64,000 nt of DNA. Source: JANPBY01 sp963851405. GTDB lineage: Bacteria; Actinomycetota; Actinomycetes; DATJPE01. Location of the stretch: contig CAWKPB010000009.1 of assembly GCA_963851405.1 (NCBI GenBank), positions 124,001 through 188,000 of the forward strand, read 5' to 3'. Under the pieces are notes generated by a model. That model did no database searches. It was not told the DNA's origin and saw only the letters and a list, made by a program, of their open reading frames with translations. The position numbers and the translations under genes were made by a program. This document shows positions 52,241-61,444 of the stretch, piece after piece; within the stretch, counting starts at the first letter, position 1, and each line of letters begins with the position of its first letter.

Positions 52241-52263
52241 GGGCACACCCTAACTGGGCGTTC

Positions 52264-53052
52264 TCAGCGGAGCAGGAGCAGGTCCAAGCGACGCCGGGCC
52301 ACGGACAGGCCTACCAGGCCCATGACCAACAAGTAGAGCGCGTTCAACCACAGCGACAAGTGCACCGCCCCGGTGGTCAGCGAGCGGACGAGCTCGACGC
52401 CTTGATACAGCGGACTGAGACCCACGACCACCTGCAGCCCAGGCGGATACGTGGTGATCGGGAAGAACGTGGCGGCCAGCAGGAACATGGGCAGCGTGGC
52501 GAGCACGATCCACTCGAAGTCCTGCCAGCTGCGCATGTAGGTCGTCGCGGCCATCCCCGCTCCAGCGAAGGCGAACCCGATCAGCGTGGCCACGGGCAGG
52601 ACGAGCACCGCCCACCATGACGTCACCAGCCCGAGCGCGAGCATGACCACGAGAAACCCGGTGGAGTAGATCAACCCGCGGCTCAACGCCCAGACGATCT
52701 CCCCGATCGCCACATCCATCGGGCGTACCGGGGTGGCCAGCACCGCGTCGTAGATCCGGTTGTAGCGAAGTTTGAAGAAGACGTTGAACGTCGAGTCCAC
52801 GACCGCACCGTTCATCGCGGACGCGGCGAGCATGGCCGGCGCGACGAAGGCTGCATACGAGACGCCATCCACGTCTCCGACCAGGGCGCCCAGCCCGTAG
52901 CCCAGCGAGAGCAGGTAGAACAGCGGCTCGAAGAAGCCGCTCAAGAGAACCGGCCAGCCGTACCGGTAGACCTGAACGTTGCGAGCCAACACGGCCGGGG
53001 CCCGACTCCCGGTGACAAAAGACGGAGTGATCCGCAACACCGAGCCGGCCAT
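52264..53052 (-). CDS. ABC-2 type transporter permease (second of two)
   Basis: 262 residues, six membrane spans: RNVQVYRYGWPVLLSGFFEPLFYLLSLGYGLG, FNVFFKLRYNRIYDAVLATPVRPMDVAIGEIVWALSRG, and FFPITTYPPGLQVVVGLSPLYQGVELVRSL, all typical of ABC-2/NodJ-like permeases. The start ATG 53052 overlaps the stop of the upstream permease (TGATG). With its paralogue it likely forms the exporter channel for the ATPase two genes upstream. Substrate unknown (drug, lipid or polysaccharide). Confidence 0.85.
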   Translation of the reverse strand: MAGSVLRITPSFVTGSRAPAVLARNVQVYRYGWPVLLSGFFEPLFYLLSLGYGLGALVGDVDGVSYAAFVAPAMLAASAMNGAVVDSTFNVFFKLRYNRIYDAVLATPVRPMDVAIGEIVWALSRGLIYSTGFLVVMLALGLVTSWWAVLVLPVATLIGFAFAGAGMAATTYMRSWQDFEWIVLATLPMFLLAATFFPITTYPPGLQVVVGLSPLYQGVELVRSLTTGAVHLSLWLNALYLLVMGLVGLSVARRRLDLLLLR

Positions 53053-53855
53053 CAGATCACCAACCGGCGTTGGTACAGGCGCGCGGCGAGGACGGAGCCG
53101 ATGGCCCCCCACAGCGCCAGGTAGGCGACGCTGATCGTCATCGATGACCACTGCAGTTGACCCGTCGTCGCTCCGCGACACAGCTCAACCCCGTGCCAGG
53201 TCGGCGTGGCATGGGCCACGACCTGCATCCAGCCGGGGAGTTGGGCGATCGGGAAGAACGCGCCACTGAACAAGAAGAGCGGGACCACCCCGAACCGGTA
53301 AAGCAGAGCGAAGTTCTGGTTGTTCTCCGTGTTGACGGCGAACGCCATGACCGGGGCCGCGAAGGCCAGGCCGACGAGCAGCGCGAACGGGACGGCCAGG
53401 ATGCCTTGCCAGGACGTGACCAACCCCAGGACCGCGATGATGACGAAGAACCCCAGGGATCCCATCGCCACCCGGGTCAAGGCCCACAACAAGTGCCCGA
53501 GGAATGCGTCGCGCGCGCGGATCGGGGTAGCCAGCATCGCTTGGTAGGCCTTGTCCCAGCGCACGGCGTTCATCACCGGGAACGTGGACTCCTCGACGGC
53601 CGCGGACATCGCCGCCGTCGCCAGCAATCCTGGGGCCACATACACGGGATACGCCAGGCCGGCGATGCCGCCCTCCGAGGCGATCAGCGCGCCAAGCCCG
53701 TACCCGAGGGCCAACAGGTTCAGCAACGGGACGAGCATCGTGGTGACGATGCTTCCGCGCCAGGTGCGCTTGTAGAAGTGCCACCAGTGGGCATAGCTAC
53801 GAACGGCCGGATGCGTGAGCCGTACGCCGCCCGCCTGTTCTCGGATCGCCGTCAT
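53052..53855 (-). CDS. ABC-2 type transporter permease (first of two)
   Basis: 267 residues, six spans: WHFYKRTWRGSIVTTMLVPLLNLLALGYGLG, and MNAVRWDKAYQAMLATPIRARDAFLGHLLWA, and FFPIAQLPGWMQVVAHATPTWHGVELCRGA. It is about as long as its neighbour and recognisably its paralogue. It starts 10 nt after the ATPase stop. The duplicate permease layout suggests a heterodimeric channel. Confidence 0.85.
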   Translation of the reverse strand: MTAIREQAGGVRLTHPAVRSYAHWWHFYKRTWRGSIVTTMLVPLLNLLALGYGLGALIASEGGIAGLAYPVYVAPGLLATAAMSAAVEESTFPVMNAVRWDKAYQAMLATPIRARDAFLGHLLWALTRVAMGSLGFFVIIAVLGLVTSWQGILAVPFALLVGLAFAAPVMAFAVNTENNQNFALLYRFGVVPLFLFSGAFFPIAQLPGWMQVVAHATPTWHGVELCRGATTGQLQWSSMTISVAYLALWGAIGSVLAARLYQRRLVI

Positions 53856-53865
53856 CGACGCCCCA

Positions 53866-54809
53866 TCAATCCACCAACGTGCGCCCGGTGAGCGTGAGGA
53901 ACACGTCCTCCAAGGTGCTTCGCCGGATCAGCACGCTGGTGGGGGCCACGGTGCGCGCGTGGACCGCTGCGACCGCTGCGTCGCCGTCGTCGACGTACAG
54001 GAGCAACCGATCCGGCAGGACCTCCAGGCGCCCGATGCCGTGCAGATGTTGGGAGTGGTCCTCGTGATCGAGGGCGGCAAACCGAAGTTCCACGACCTCG
54101 CGCGACGAGTGGGCGGCGATCAACTCCGCGGGCGACCCCACGGCCGCGATCCGGCCGTGATCCATCACGACGAGGCGGTCGCACAGCTGCTCGGCCTCGT
54201 CCATGTAGTGCGTCGTCAGAACCAGGGTCACGCCGCGCTGTTTCAGGCTGAACAGGCGCTCCCAGACCACATGACGTGCCTGCGGGTCGAGGCCGGTGGT
54301 CGGCTCATCGAGGAGCAGAAGTTCCGGCTCATTGATCAGGGAACGAGCGATGGTCAGTCGCCGCTTCATCCCTCCCGACAGCGGATCCACCTTGGAGGCC
54401 GCGCGGTCAGTGAGCTGCACGAACTCGAGGAGGTCTCTGGCCCGCTCGAGCACCACCGCTTTCGGGTAGCCCGAAATAGCCGCCATAGATCAACAGGTTG
54501 TCCAACACCGGGAAGCTCGGTGTCGAGCGTGTCCAACTGCGGCACCACCCCCAACCTGGCCCGGATCTGCGGCCCATCGGCCTCCGGGTCCAGTCCAAAC
54601 ACGCTCAAATCACCGGACGTCTTCGGGGAGACACATCCGATCATCCGCATCGTCGAGCTCTTGCCGGCGCCGTTCGGCCCAAGAAATCCGAAGGCCTCGC
54701 CGCGCCGCACCTCAACATCGATGCCGTCCACGGCTACGGCTTCCCCGAACTTCTTCACCAGTCGGCGGGCCACGACCAGCGCGTCGGAGGGCGCGTGGGC
54801 GTTGGTCAC
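53866..54809 (-). CDS. ABC-2 exporter ATP-binding protein (DrrA/NodI-like), two frameshifts
   Basis: The start to about 54520 encodes FLGPNGAGKSS (Walker A) and the Q-loop region VVPQLDTLD. A short middle piece (about 54475-54515) in a second frame reads FPVLDNLLIYGGYFGLP. The rest, in a third frame, has DPLSGGMKRRLTIARSL (signature), LLLLDEPTTGLDPQAR (Walker B) and LTTHYMDEAEQL (H-loop). Joining the three gives a normal ATPase of about 314 residues. The breaks are single bases at 54510-54520 and 54462-54476. GTG 54809 overlaps the DUF4233 stop by 4 nt. It should energise the two permeases downstream. Confidence 0.82.
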
Positions 54810-55150
54810 GTCGACGGGCCGGGATCGTGCTGTGCCAAGGCGTCCGCCCGGCGGCCGTACCTCAGAGCCAAGAACCACAGGCCCCCGAAGGCCAAGCCAA
54901 GCAACAGCATCGCCGGGACCACCAGGCAGGTCAGCAGCACCAGACCCTGCAGCACCCACCCGAACGTGATGCCGCCTCTGCGGCCCACGAGTCCCGCCCC
55001 CACGAGGCATGCGATGGCCAGCCCGCCGAACGCGGCCGCCACCAGGGCCGAGGGAGCCTCCGAAAACGTCAGTGCCACAGGGATGGCGAGCGCGACCACG
55101 ATGGCCTCGAAGAACAACACACTGGCGCACAACATCCGGGTGACGCGCAT
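54806..55150 (-). CDS. DUF4233 membrane protein
   Basis: 114 residues with four membrane spans: MLCASVLFFEAIVVALAIPVAL, AAAFGGLAIACLVGAGLVGRRGG, WVLQGLVLLTCLVVPAMLLLGLAFGGLWFLALRYG. DUF4233 genes typically follow folC in actinobacteria, as here (15-nt gap). Function unknown. It overlaps the exporter ATPase by 4 nt. Confidence 0.88.
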   Translation of the reverse strand: MRVTRMLCASVLFFEAIVVALAIPVALTFSEAPSALVAAAFGGLAIACLVGAGLVGRRGGITFGWVLQGLVLLTCLVVPAMLLLGLAFGGLWFLALRYGRRADALAQHDPGPST

Positions 55151-55164
55151 ACGTGGATCCTGCC

Positions 55165-56518
55165 TCAGCCGACGGGACCGGGACCGCGCACCAGCGAACG
55201 CACGTCTGCCACGGTGACCACCGACCCCGTGACGAGCACTCCGGACCCACCCAGTTCGGAGCCCTCCTCACTCAACTCCAGAGCGCGGTCGTAGGCCTCC
55301 AGAAGTTCGGGGATGACCACCACCCGGTCAGCGCCGAGGATCTCGCGCGGCCAGTTCGCCAAGCTCGGCAGCCGGGACCGCGCGCGGCGAGCTGTTCTGA
55401 GTGACCACGACCGTCGTCAGCCATGGTTCCAGCGCCGCGAACAGCGCGGCCGCGTCCTTGTCCCGGAGCACGCTCACCAGCCCGATCAAACGGATGAAGT
55501 CGAACGAATCCCGAAGCGAAGCCGCCAACGCCTCGGCTCCAGATGCGTTGTGGGCAGCATCCAAGAGCACCGTTGGCGATCGACGGATGACCTCCAAACG
55601 TCCCGGAGAGGTGGCTGCGGCGAAACCAGACCGGACCGTGTCGGCATCCAACCCGCCCTGGCCGCCGCCGAGAAAGCCTTCCACGGCAGCCAAGGCAACG
55701 GCGGCGTTGTGCGCCTGGTGAATCCCTAGCAGAGGGAGGAAGACCTCTTCGTAGGCCCCGCCGAGCCCCTGCAAGGTGATCAGCTGCCCGCCAACCGCGA
55801 CGCCACGAGAAGCGACGCCGAACTCCAGCCCCTCCCGTGCGACAGTTGCTCCGACCTGCACCGCCCGACGATGCAGCACTTCAGCCGCCTCCAGCTCCTG
55901 CTGCGCCAGGATCACCACTTGATCGCGGGTGATGACCCCGGCCTTCTCACCCGCGATCTCGGCCAGCGTGTTTCCCAGGTACTCCTGATGGTCGAGACCC
56001 ACTGGGGTGATCACGACCACCGCCGGATCGGCAAGATTGGTGGCATCCCACGTACCTCCGAGTCCAACCTCGACCACCGCGACATCGACAGGGGCGTCAG
56101 CGAAGGTCGAATAGGCCAGCGCGGTGAGCACCTCGAAGTAGCTCAGCGGGTGTTCGTGATTCGCGTCCACGAGATCGAGGTAGGGGCCTAGCTCGACGTA
56201 GGCATCAACGAAGCGTTGTGCCTCGATGGGCGCCCCGGCAAGAGAGATCCGCTCCAGGACCGATGTGAGATGCGGCGACGTGAACCTGCCGACCGTGAGC
56301 CCGAACGAAGTCAACAGCGCGTCGACCATGCGAGTGACCGAGGTCTTGCCGTTGGTGCCGGCGACCAGGATGACGGGATAACTGCGCTGAGGTGAGCCCA
56401 GCAGATCGAGCAGTTCGCTGATGCGGTCAAGCGTCGGGTCGATCTTCGACTCCGGCCAGCGGGTCGCTAGGTCCGCCTCGACCAAGGCGAGTCGGGCTTC
56501 GATGTCGTCGTCGGGCAC
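55165..56518 (-). CDS. folC: Dihydrofolate synthase / folylpolyglutamate synthase, one frameshift near the 3' end
   Basis: Mur-ligase-family enzyme that adds glutamate to folates. The P-loop region reads VILVAGTNGKTSVTRMVDALL, with RFTSPHLTSVLERI, VVEVGLGGTWDATN, TPVGLDHQEYLGNTLAEIAGEKAGVI and LLDAAHNASGAEAL. The frame breaks within 55344-55351; removing one base joins it to a C-terminal piece, REILGADRVVVIPELLEA to SVVTVADVRSL, which matches the family's end. The corrected protein is about 450 residues, the normal size. GTG 56518 lies 6 nt after TAGCCT. An extra base is likely a sequence error. Confidence 0.87.
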
Positions 56519-56595
56519 CCGCTGAGGCTAGTTGACTCTGGCCCGCCGATTTCCGGTTCGTGTCGTTGGGGGCCACCTCCGTACGATCTCCCCTC

Positions 56596-59190
56596 ATGGA
56601 GAACCCCGTGTCCGAGAGCCGAGTCCCCGAGAAGCCCACGATCGACGGCCTCGAGGAGCGCTGGGCGAAGGTATGGGAGCAGCAGGGGACCTACCGCTTC
56701 GACCGTTCCAAGACGCGCCCCGAGATCTACTCCATCGACACTCCCCCGCCCACGGCCAGCGGATCGCTGCACGTGGGTCACGTCTTCAGCTACACGCACA
56801 CCGACCTCATCGCCCGCTACCAGCGAATGCGCGGTCGGGAAGTCTTCTACCCGATGGGGTGGGACGACAACGGTCTACCGACCGAGCGGCGGGTCCAGAA
56901 CTACTACGGGGTCCGCTGCGATCCCGCCTTGCACTACGACCCGGACTTCGTTGCGCCGAGCGAACCGGCCAAACAACAGCTTCCGATCAGCCGGCGCAAT
57001 TTCGTTGAGCTGTGCCTTCGACTCACTGACGAGGACGAGAAGGTGTTCGAGGCCCTGTGGCGGAGTCTCGGCCTGTCCGTCGACTGGAGCCTGACCTACC
57101 AGACCATCGACGACGCGTCCCGAACGGCCGCCCAACGCGCCTTTCTCCGCAACCTCGCCCGGGGCGAGGCCTATCAGGCTGAGGCCCCCACGCTGTGGGA
57201 CGTCACCTTCCGGACGGCGGTCGCACAGGCCGAGCTGGAAGACCGCGAGCGCCCCGGGGCGTACCACCGGATCTCGTTCCACTCCACCAATGGAGCCGGG
57301 CCGGTCTGGATCGAGACAACGCGCCCTGAGCTGATCCCCGCGGTGGTGGCGCTGGTGGCTCACCCGTCTGACGAGCGGTACTTACCGCTGTTCGGATCCA
57401 CTGTGTCCTCACCCTTGTTCGGGGTTGAGGTTCCGATCGTCGCCCACGAATTGGCCGACCCCGACAAGGGTTCCGGGATCGCGATGATCTGCACCTTCGG
57501 CGACACCACGGATGTCACCTGGTGGCGCGAACTGGATCTGCCCACCCGGCCAATCATCGGATGGGACGGCCGCATCCTTCGAGATACCCCGGAGTGGCTA
57601 GCTGACTCACCCACTGCGACCGAGGCGTACGAGGCCCTGGCCGGCAAGACCGCGCACTCCGCCAAGGAGGCTATCGTCGAGCTGCTCCGGGAAAGCGGGG
57701 ACCTCGACGGTGACCCAAGGCCCATCACCCACCAGGTCAAGTTCTTCGAAAAAGGGGACAAGCCCCTCGAAATCGTGACGACCCGCCAGTGGTACCTCCA
57801 CAACGGTGGGCGCGATGGAGATGGCGGGGCCCTGCGGCGCGCGCTGCTCGCCCGGGGCGAAGAACTCACCTGGCATCCGGACTTCATGCGCCACCGATAC
57901 GAGGCTTGGGTCAGCGGACTCGCCGGTGACTGGCTGATCAGTCGGCAGCGATATTTCGGGGTGGCCTTTCCCATCTGGTACCCAATCGACGCCGAGGGAT
58001 CGCCGGACTACGACCACCCGATCCTGGCGAGCGAGAGCAACCTGCCGGTTGACCCGGCCGCCGAGCCAGCGCCTGGGTTCACGGAGGAGCAACGCGGGGT
58101 CCCCGGCGGGTTCGTGGGTGACCCCGACGTCATGGACACCTGGGCGACCTCCTCGCTCAGCCCCCAGATCGCGGGCGGCTGGGAACGCGACCCGGACCTG
58201 TTCGCCCGCGTTTTTCCCATGGATCTACGACCCCAGGCCCACGACATCATCCGGACCTGGTTGTTCTCGACCGTGGTCCGCGCCCACCTCGAGCACCACA
58301 CCCTGCCCTGGACCGACGCAGCGATCTCTGGCTTCGTCGTCGATCCGGATCGCAAGAAGATGAGCAAGTCCAAAGGCAATGTCGTCGTGCCCACGGAAAC
58401 GCTTCAGAAGTACGGGGCAGACGCCGTTCGGTGGCGCGCGGCCAGCGCCCGCCCGGGCACTGACACACCCTTCGATGAGGCCCAGATGAAGGTGGGCCGT
58501 CGGCTCACCATCAAGGTGCTGAATGCCTCCAAGTTCGTGCTGGGTCTGGGCGTCGATGCGCGTACCGGAGATGTTGGTGCAGTCACCGACCCGCTGGACC
58601 AGGCGGTGCTCGCGGAGCTCGCGCTGGTCGTTCAGCGGGCGACCCAGGGCTTCGACTCCTACGACTACACGAAGGCCCTGGAAGCAACCGAAGACTTCTT
58701 TTGGGTCTTCTGTGACGACTACGTCGAACTGGTCAAGGACCGCGCCTACGGCGGGCGGGGGGACGCTGCGGCCGCCTCGGCGCAAGCGACCCTGGCGCTG
58801 GCCCTGTCGGTGCAACTACGACTGTTCGCCCCGTTCCTGCCATTCGTCACCGAGGAAGTCTGGTCCTGGTGGCAAGAGGGCTCAATCCACCGCACGTCCT
58901 GGCCGGCCACTGATGAGGTAGCCATGTCATCCGGCGACGCAGGAATCCTCACGGCCACCTCAATTGCGCTCAGCGCACTGAGAAAGGCCAAATCCGAACA
59001 GAAGCTGTCCATGAAGGCCGAACTGTCGAAGGCCACCGTGTCGGGTCCCGCGGACGAGGTCCGTCGGGCCGAGGCAGCCGCCGGCGACCTCCGCGCCGCT
59101 GGCCGAGTCGTGGGAGCCCTGACGTTCGTTCCGAGTGGAAGCACGCACCTCACGGTCGAGGTCGCCCTCGCAGAATCCGAGCCGAGTTGA
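56596..59190 (+). CDS. valS: Valine-tRNA ligase, type 2 (archaeal-like) form
   Basis: 864 residues. Class I synthetase that charges tRNA-Val. HIGH motif is SGSLHVGH (about 55-62), the KMSKS loop is KKMSKSKGNVVVPTETL, and the editing domain contains WIETTRPELIPAVVALVAHP. The segment GREVFYPMGWDDNGLPTERRVQNYYGV and the missing C-terminal coiled coil put it with the archaeal/Rickettsia-type (type 2) enzymes rather than the usual bacterial form. It starts at ATG 56596, 8 nt after TACGAT, and there is no good Shine-Dalgarno; an in-frame ATG at 56560 is rejected. Confidence 0.92.
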   Translation: MENPVSESRVPEKPTIDGLEERWAKVWEQQGTYRFDRSKTRPEIYSIDTPPPTASGSLHVGHVFSYTHTDLIARYQRMRGREVFYPMGWDDNGLPTERRVQNYYGVRCDPALHYDPDFVAPSEPAKQQLPISRRNFVELCLRLTDEDEKVFEALWRSLGLSVDWSLTYQTIDDASRTAAQRAFLRNLARGEAYQAEAPTLWDVTFRTAVAQAELEDRERPGAYHRISFHSTNGAGPVWIETTRPELIPAVVALVAHPSDERYLPLFGSTVSSPLFGVEVPIVAHELADPDKGSGIAMICTFGDTTDVTWWRELDLPTRPIIGWDGRILRDTPEWLADSPTATEAYEALAGKTAHSAKEAIVELLRESGDLDGDPRPITHQVKFFEKGDKPLEIVTTRQWYLHNGGRDGDGGALRRALLARGEELTWHPDFMRHRYEAWVSGLAGDWLISRQRYFGVAFPIWYPIDAEGSPDYDHPILASESNLPVDPAAEPAPGFTEEQRGVPGGFVGDPDVMDTWATSSLSPQIAGGWERDPDLFARVFPMDLRPQAHDIIRTWLFSTVVRAHLEHHTLPWTDAAISGFVVDPDRKKMSKSKGNVVVPTETLQKYGADAVRWRAASARPGTDTPFDEAQMKVGRRLTIKVLNASKFVLGLGVDARTGDVGAVTDPLDQAVLAELALVVQRATQGFDSYDYTKALEATEDFFWVFCDDYVELVKDRAYGGRGDAAAASAQATLALALSVQLRLFAPFLPFVTEEVWSWWQEGSIHRTSWPATDEVAMSSGDAGILTATSIALSALRKAKSEQKLSMKAELSKATVSGPADEVRRAEAAAGDLRAAGRVVGALTFVPSGSTHLTVEVALAESEPS

Positions 59191-60032
59191 TTGTCGAGGT
59201 CTACGACGATGCCGCGGCTTTCGCCGAAGTGGCTGAGGCACACATTGCCGCGGACCCGATTAGGACCACGGTGCTCGCCACGGTGCTCGCCGATGTCACG
59301 TCCGGCGCTCGCAGCTATGAGGGAGCGCTGTGGCTCGCAGCCATCGACGGAACCGACGTCGTCGGAGTCGCGATGCTCACCCCGCCCTACTCAACCTGGC
59401 TTTCGCCTATGCCTGCAGAAGCCGCCGAGCTGGTGGCCGACACCCTCCACACGCGGCTTGGCACGAGAGCACTCCCCGGGATCAATGGACATCGACCCGC
59501 AGCGGAGACGGCCGCCGCTCGCTGGACCGACCTTCGCCCCGACGAGCTCGCCCGCGAGGTACGCGCCAACCGGCTCTACGCCCTCGGCACCCTCTGGGGG
59601 CCGCCGGAGCCGCCCGGGCAGTCGCGGTTGGCTGCGATGGACGATGTTGACCTGCTCGTTGCGTGGTTCACGGCGTTCAGCGATGAGCTCGACATGCCCA
59701 TGCCGGACATCCGAAGCTCGGTCGCGGCGCGACTTGCTGGTCACGGCGCCCTCGCCCTCTGGGAGCACGACGGGCAGCCACTGTCGTTGGCCGGGTGCAC
59801 CACTCGGGTCGCAGGCACGGTTCGGGTCGGTCCGGTCTATACACCACCCGAGCACCGCGGGCATGGATACGGATCTGCGGCGACGTTCGCGATTACACAG
59901 TTCGCGGTGGGAGGCGGTGCCACTCAGGTGGTGTTGTTCACCGACCTCGGCAACCCGACGTCCAACTCCATCTACCAGCGGCTGGGCTACCGGCCCGCGG
60001 GCGACTACGTGGAGCTGGCCCTCTCGAACTAG
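59187..60032 (+). CDS. GNAT family N-acetyltransferase
   Basis: 281 residues. The C-terminal half is a GNAT domain with the acetyl-CoA loop VYTPPEHRGHGYGSAATFAI, then VVLFTDLGNPTSNSIYQRLGYRPAGDYVEL. The N-terminal half looks like a degenerate GNAT repeat, suggesting a tandem-GNAT protein of the Eis/MshD-like layout. It starts at TTG 59187, overlapping the valS stop by 4 nt, so it depends on valS translation. Substrate unknown. Confidence 0.82.
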   Translation: MIVEVYDDAAAFAEVAEAHIAADPIRTTVLATVLADVTSGARSYEGALWLAAIDGTDVVGVAMLTPPYSTWLSPMPAEAAELVADTLHTRLGTRALPGINGHRPAAETAAARWTDLRPDELAREVRANRLYALGTLWGPPEPPGQSRLAAMDDVDLLVAWFTAFSDELDMPMPDIRSSVAARLAGHGALALWEHDGQPLSLAGCTTRVAGTVRVGPVYTPPEHRGHGYGSAATFAITQFAVGGGATQVVLFTDLGNPTSNSIYQRLGYRPAGDYVELALSN

Positions 60033-60036
60033 CGCA

Positions 60037-61317
60037 TCACGCGGACTTTTCGCGACGCTCCCGCTTGGGTTGCTGTTCGCGCGGGACGAGTGTGGGGTTG
60101 ACGTGCTCGAGCACCACCTCGCCGGTGATCACCACACGAGCGACGTCTTCGCGTGATGGCACCTCGTACATGACCGACAGCAGAACTTCTTCCATGATTG
60201 CCCGCAGACCGCGCGCACCGGTCGAGCGCAAGATCGCCTGATCAGCCACGGCCTCGAGCGCCTCGTCCGTGAACTCCAACTCGACGCCGTCGAGTTCGAA
60301 GAGGCGGGCGTACTGCTTGACGAGCGCGTTCTTCGGCTCGGTGAGAATCTGAACCAAGGCCTCGCGGTCGAGCGACCGAACACTCGTGATGACCGGAACT
60401 CGGCCGATGAACTCGGGGATCATCCCGAACTTCAACAGGTCTTCCGGCATCACGTCGGCGAACGCGTCAGCAGCCTCGATCTCCGCCTTGGAGTGGATCG
60501 TCGCCGAGAATCCGATGCCCTTGGTCCCCGCGCGCTGCTCGATGATGGTGTCCAGCCCAGCGAACGCCCCGCCGACGATGAACAACACGTTGGTGGTGTC
60601 GATCTGGATGAACTCCTGATGCGGGTGCTTGCGCCCCCCCTGCGGGGGGACCGATGCAGTGGTGCCTTCAAGGATCTTCAGCAGCGCTTGCTGAACCCCC
60701 TCGCCCGAGACATCCCGGGTGATGGACGGGTTCTCGCTCTTGCGGGCGATCTTGTCGACCTCATCGATGTAGATGATCCCGGTCTCGGCCTTCTTGACGT
60801 CGTAGTCCGCGGCCTGGATCAACTTGAGCAAGATGTTCTCTACGTCTTCGCCGACATACCCCGCCTCGGTCAAAGCAGTGGCATCGGCGATCGCGAACGG
60901 CACGTTCAACATTCGCGCCAGCGTCTGCGCGAGGTGCGTTTTGCCACACCCAGTCGGGCCAATGAGCAAGATGTTGGACTTGGCGAGCTCAACGCCCTCA
61001 GCGCGGCTGTGTTCGTTGGCTCCGGCTTGGACTCGCTTGTAGTGGTTGTAGACCGCGACCGCCAGAGACTTCTTGGCCGCCTCCTGCCCAATCACGTACG
61101 AGTCGAGGAACTCGCAGATCTCGCGGGGCTTCGGCAGCTCGTCCCACTGCAGGTCGGAGGACTCGGAAAGCTCTTCCTCGATGATCTCGTTGCATAGGTC
61201 GATGCACTCGTCGCAGATGTAGACGCCAGGCCCGGCGATGAGCTTCTTCACCTGCTTTTGGCTCTTCCCGCAGAAGGAGCACTTCAGCAGGTCGCCGCCG
61301 TCGCCGATACGTGCCAC
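60037..61317 (-). CDS. clpX: ATP-dependent Clp protease ATP-binding subunit ClpX
   Basis: 426 residues. Zinc-binding N-domain (KCSFCGKSQKQV, CDECIDLC), AAA+ module with Walker A GPTGCGKT and Walker B IIYIDEVDKI, pore loop GYVGED, and the IGF-type loop around GKGIGFSA-like sequence TKGIGFSA that docks on ClpP. It unfolds substrates for ClpP1P2. GTG 61317 has AAGGAG about 12 nt upstream. A 127-nt gap separates it from clpP2. Confidence 0.98.
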   Translation of the reverse strand: MARIGDGGDLLKCSFCGKSQKQVKKLIAGPGVYICDECIDLCNEIIEEELSESSDLQWDELPKPREICEFLDSYVIGQEAAKKSLAVAVYNHYKRVQAGANEHSRAEGVELAKSNILLIGPTGCGKTHLAQTLARMLNVPFAIADATALTEAGYVGEDVENILLKLIQAADYDVKKAETGIIYIDEVDKIARKSENPSITRDVSGEGVQQALLKILEGTTASVPPQGGRKHPHQEFIQIDTTNVLFIVGGAFAGLDTIIEQRAGTKGIGFSATIHSKAEIEAADAFADVMPEDLLKFGMIPEFIGRVPVITSVRSLDREALVQILTEPKNALVKQYARLFELDGVELEFTDEALEAVADQAILRSTGARGLRAIMEEVLLSVMYEVPSREDVARVVITGEVVLEHVNPTLVPREQQPKRERREKSA

Positions 61318-61444
61318 GGTGTGAGACTCCTTCGGGCCAGGGGAAGACGAATCCGACGGTACCCCGACATCGGCACATCAGGCCCGGTCATTGCCCGGGC
61401 GAGTCGGCGTTTGCGCTGAGGGCGAACCCCGCGGACGGAGTCGT

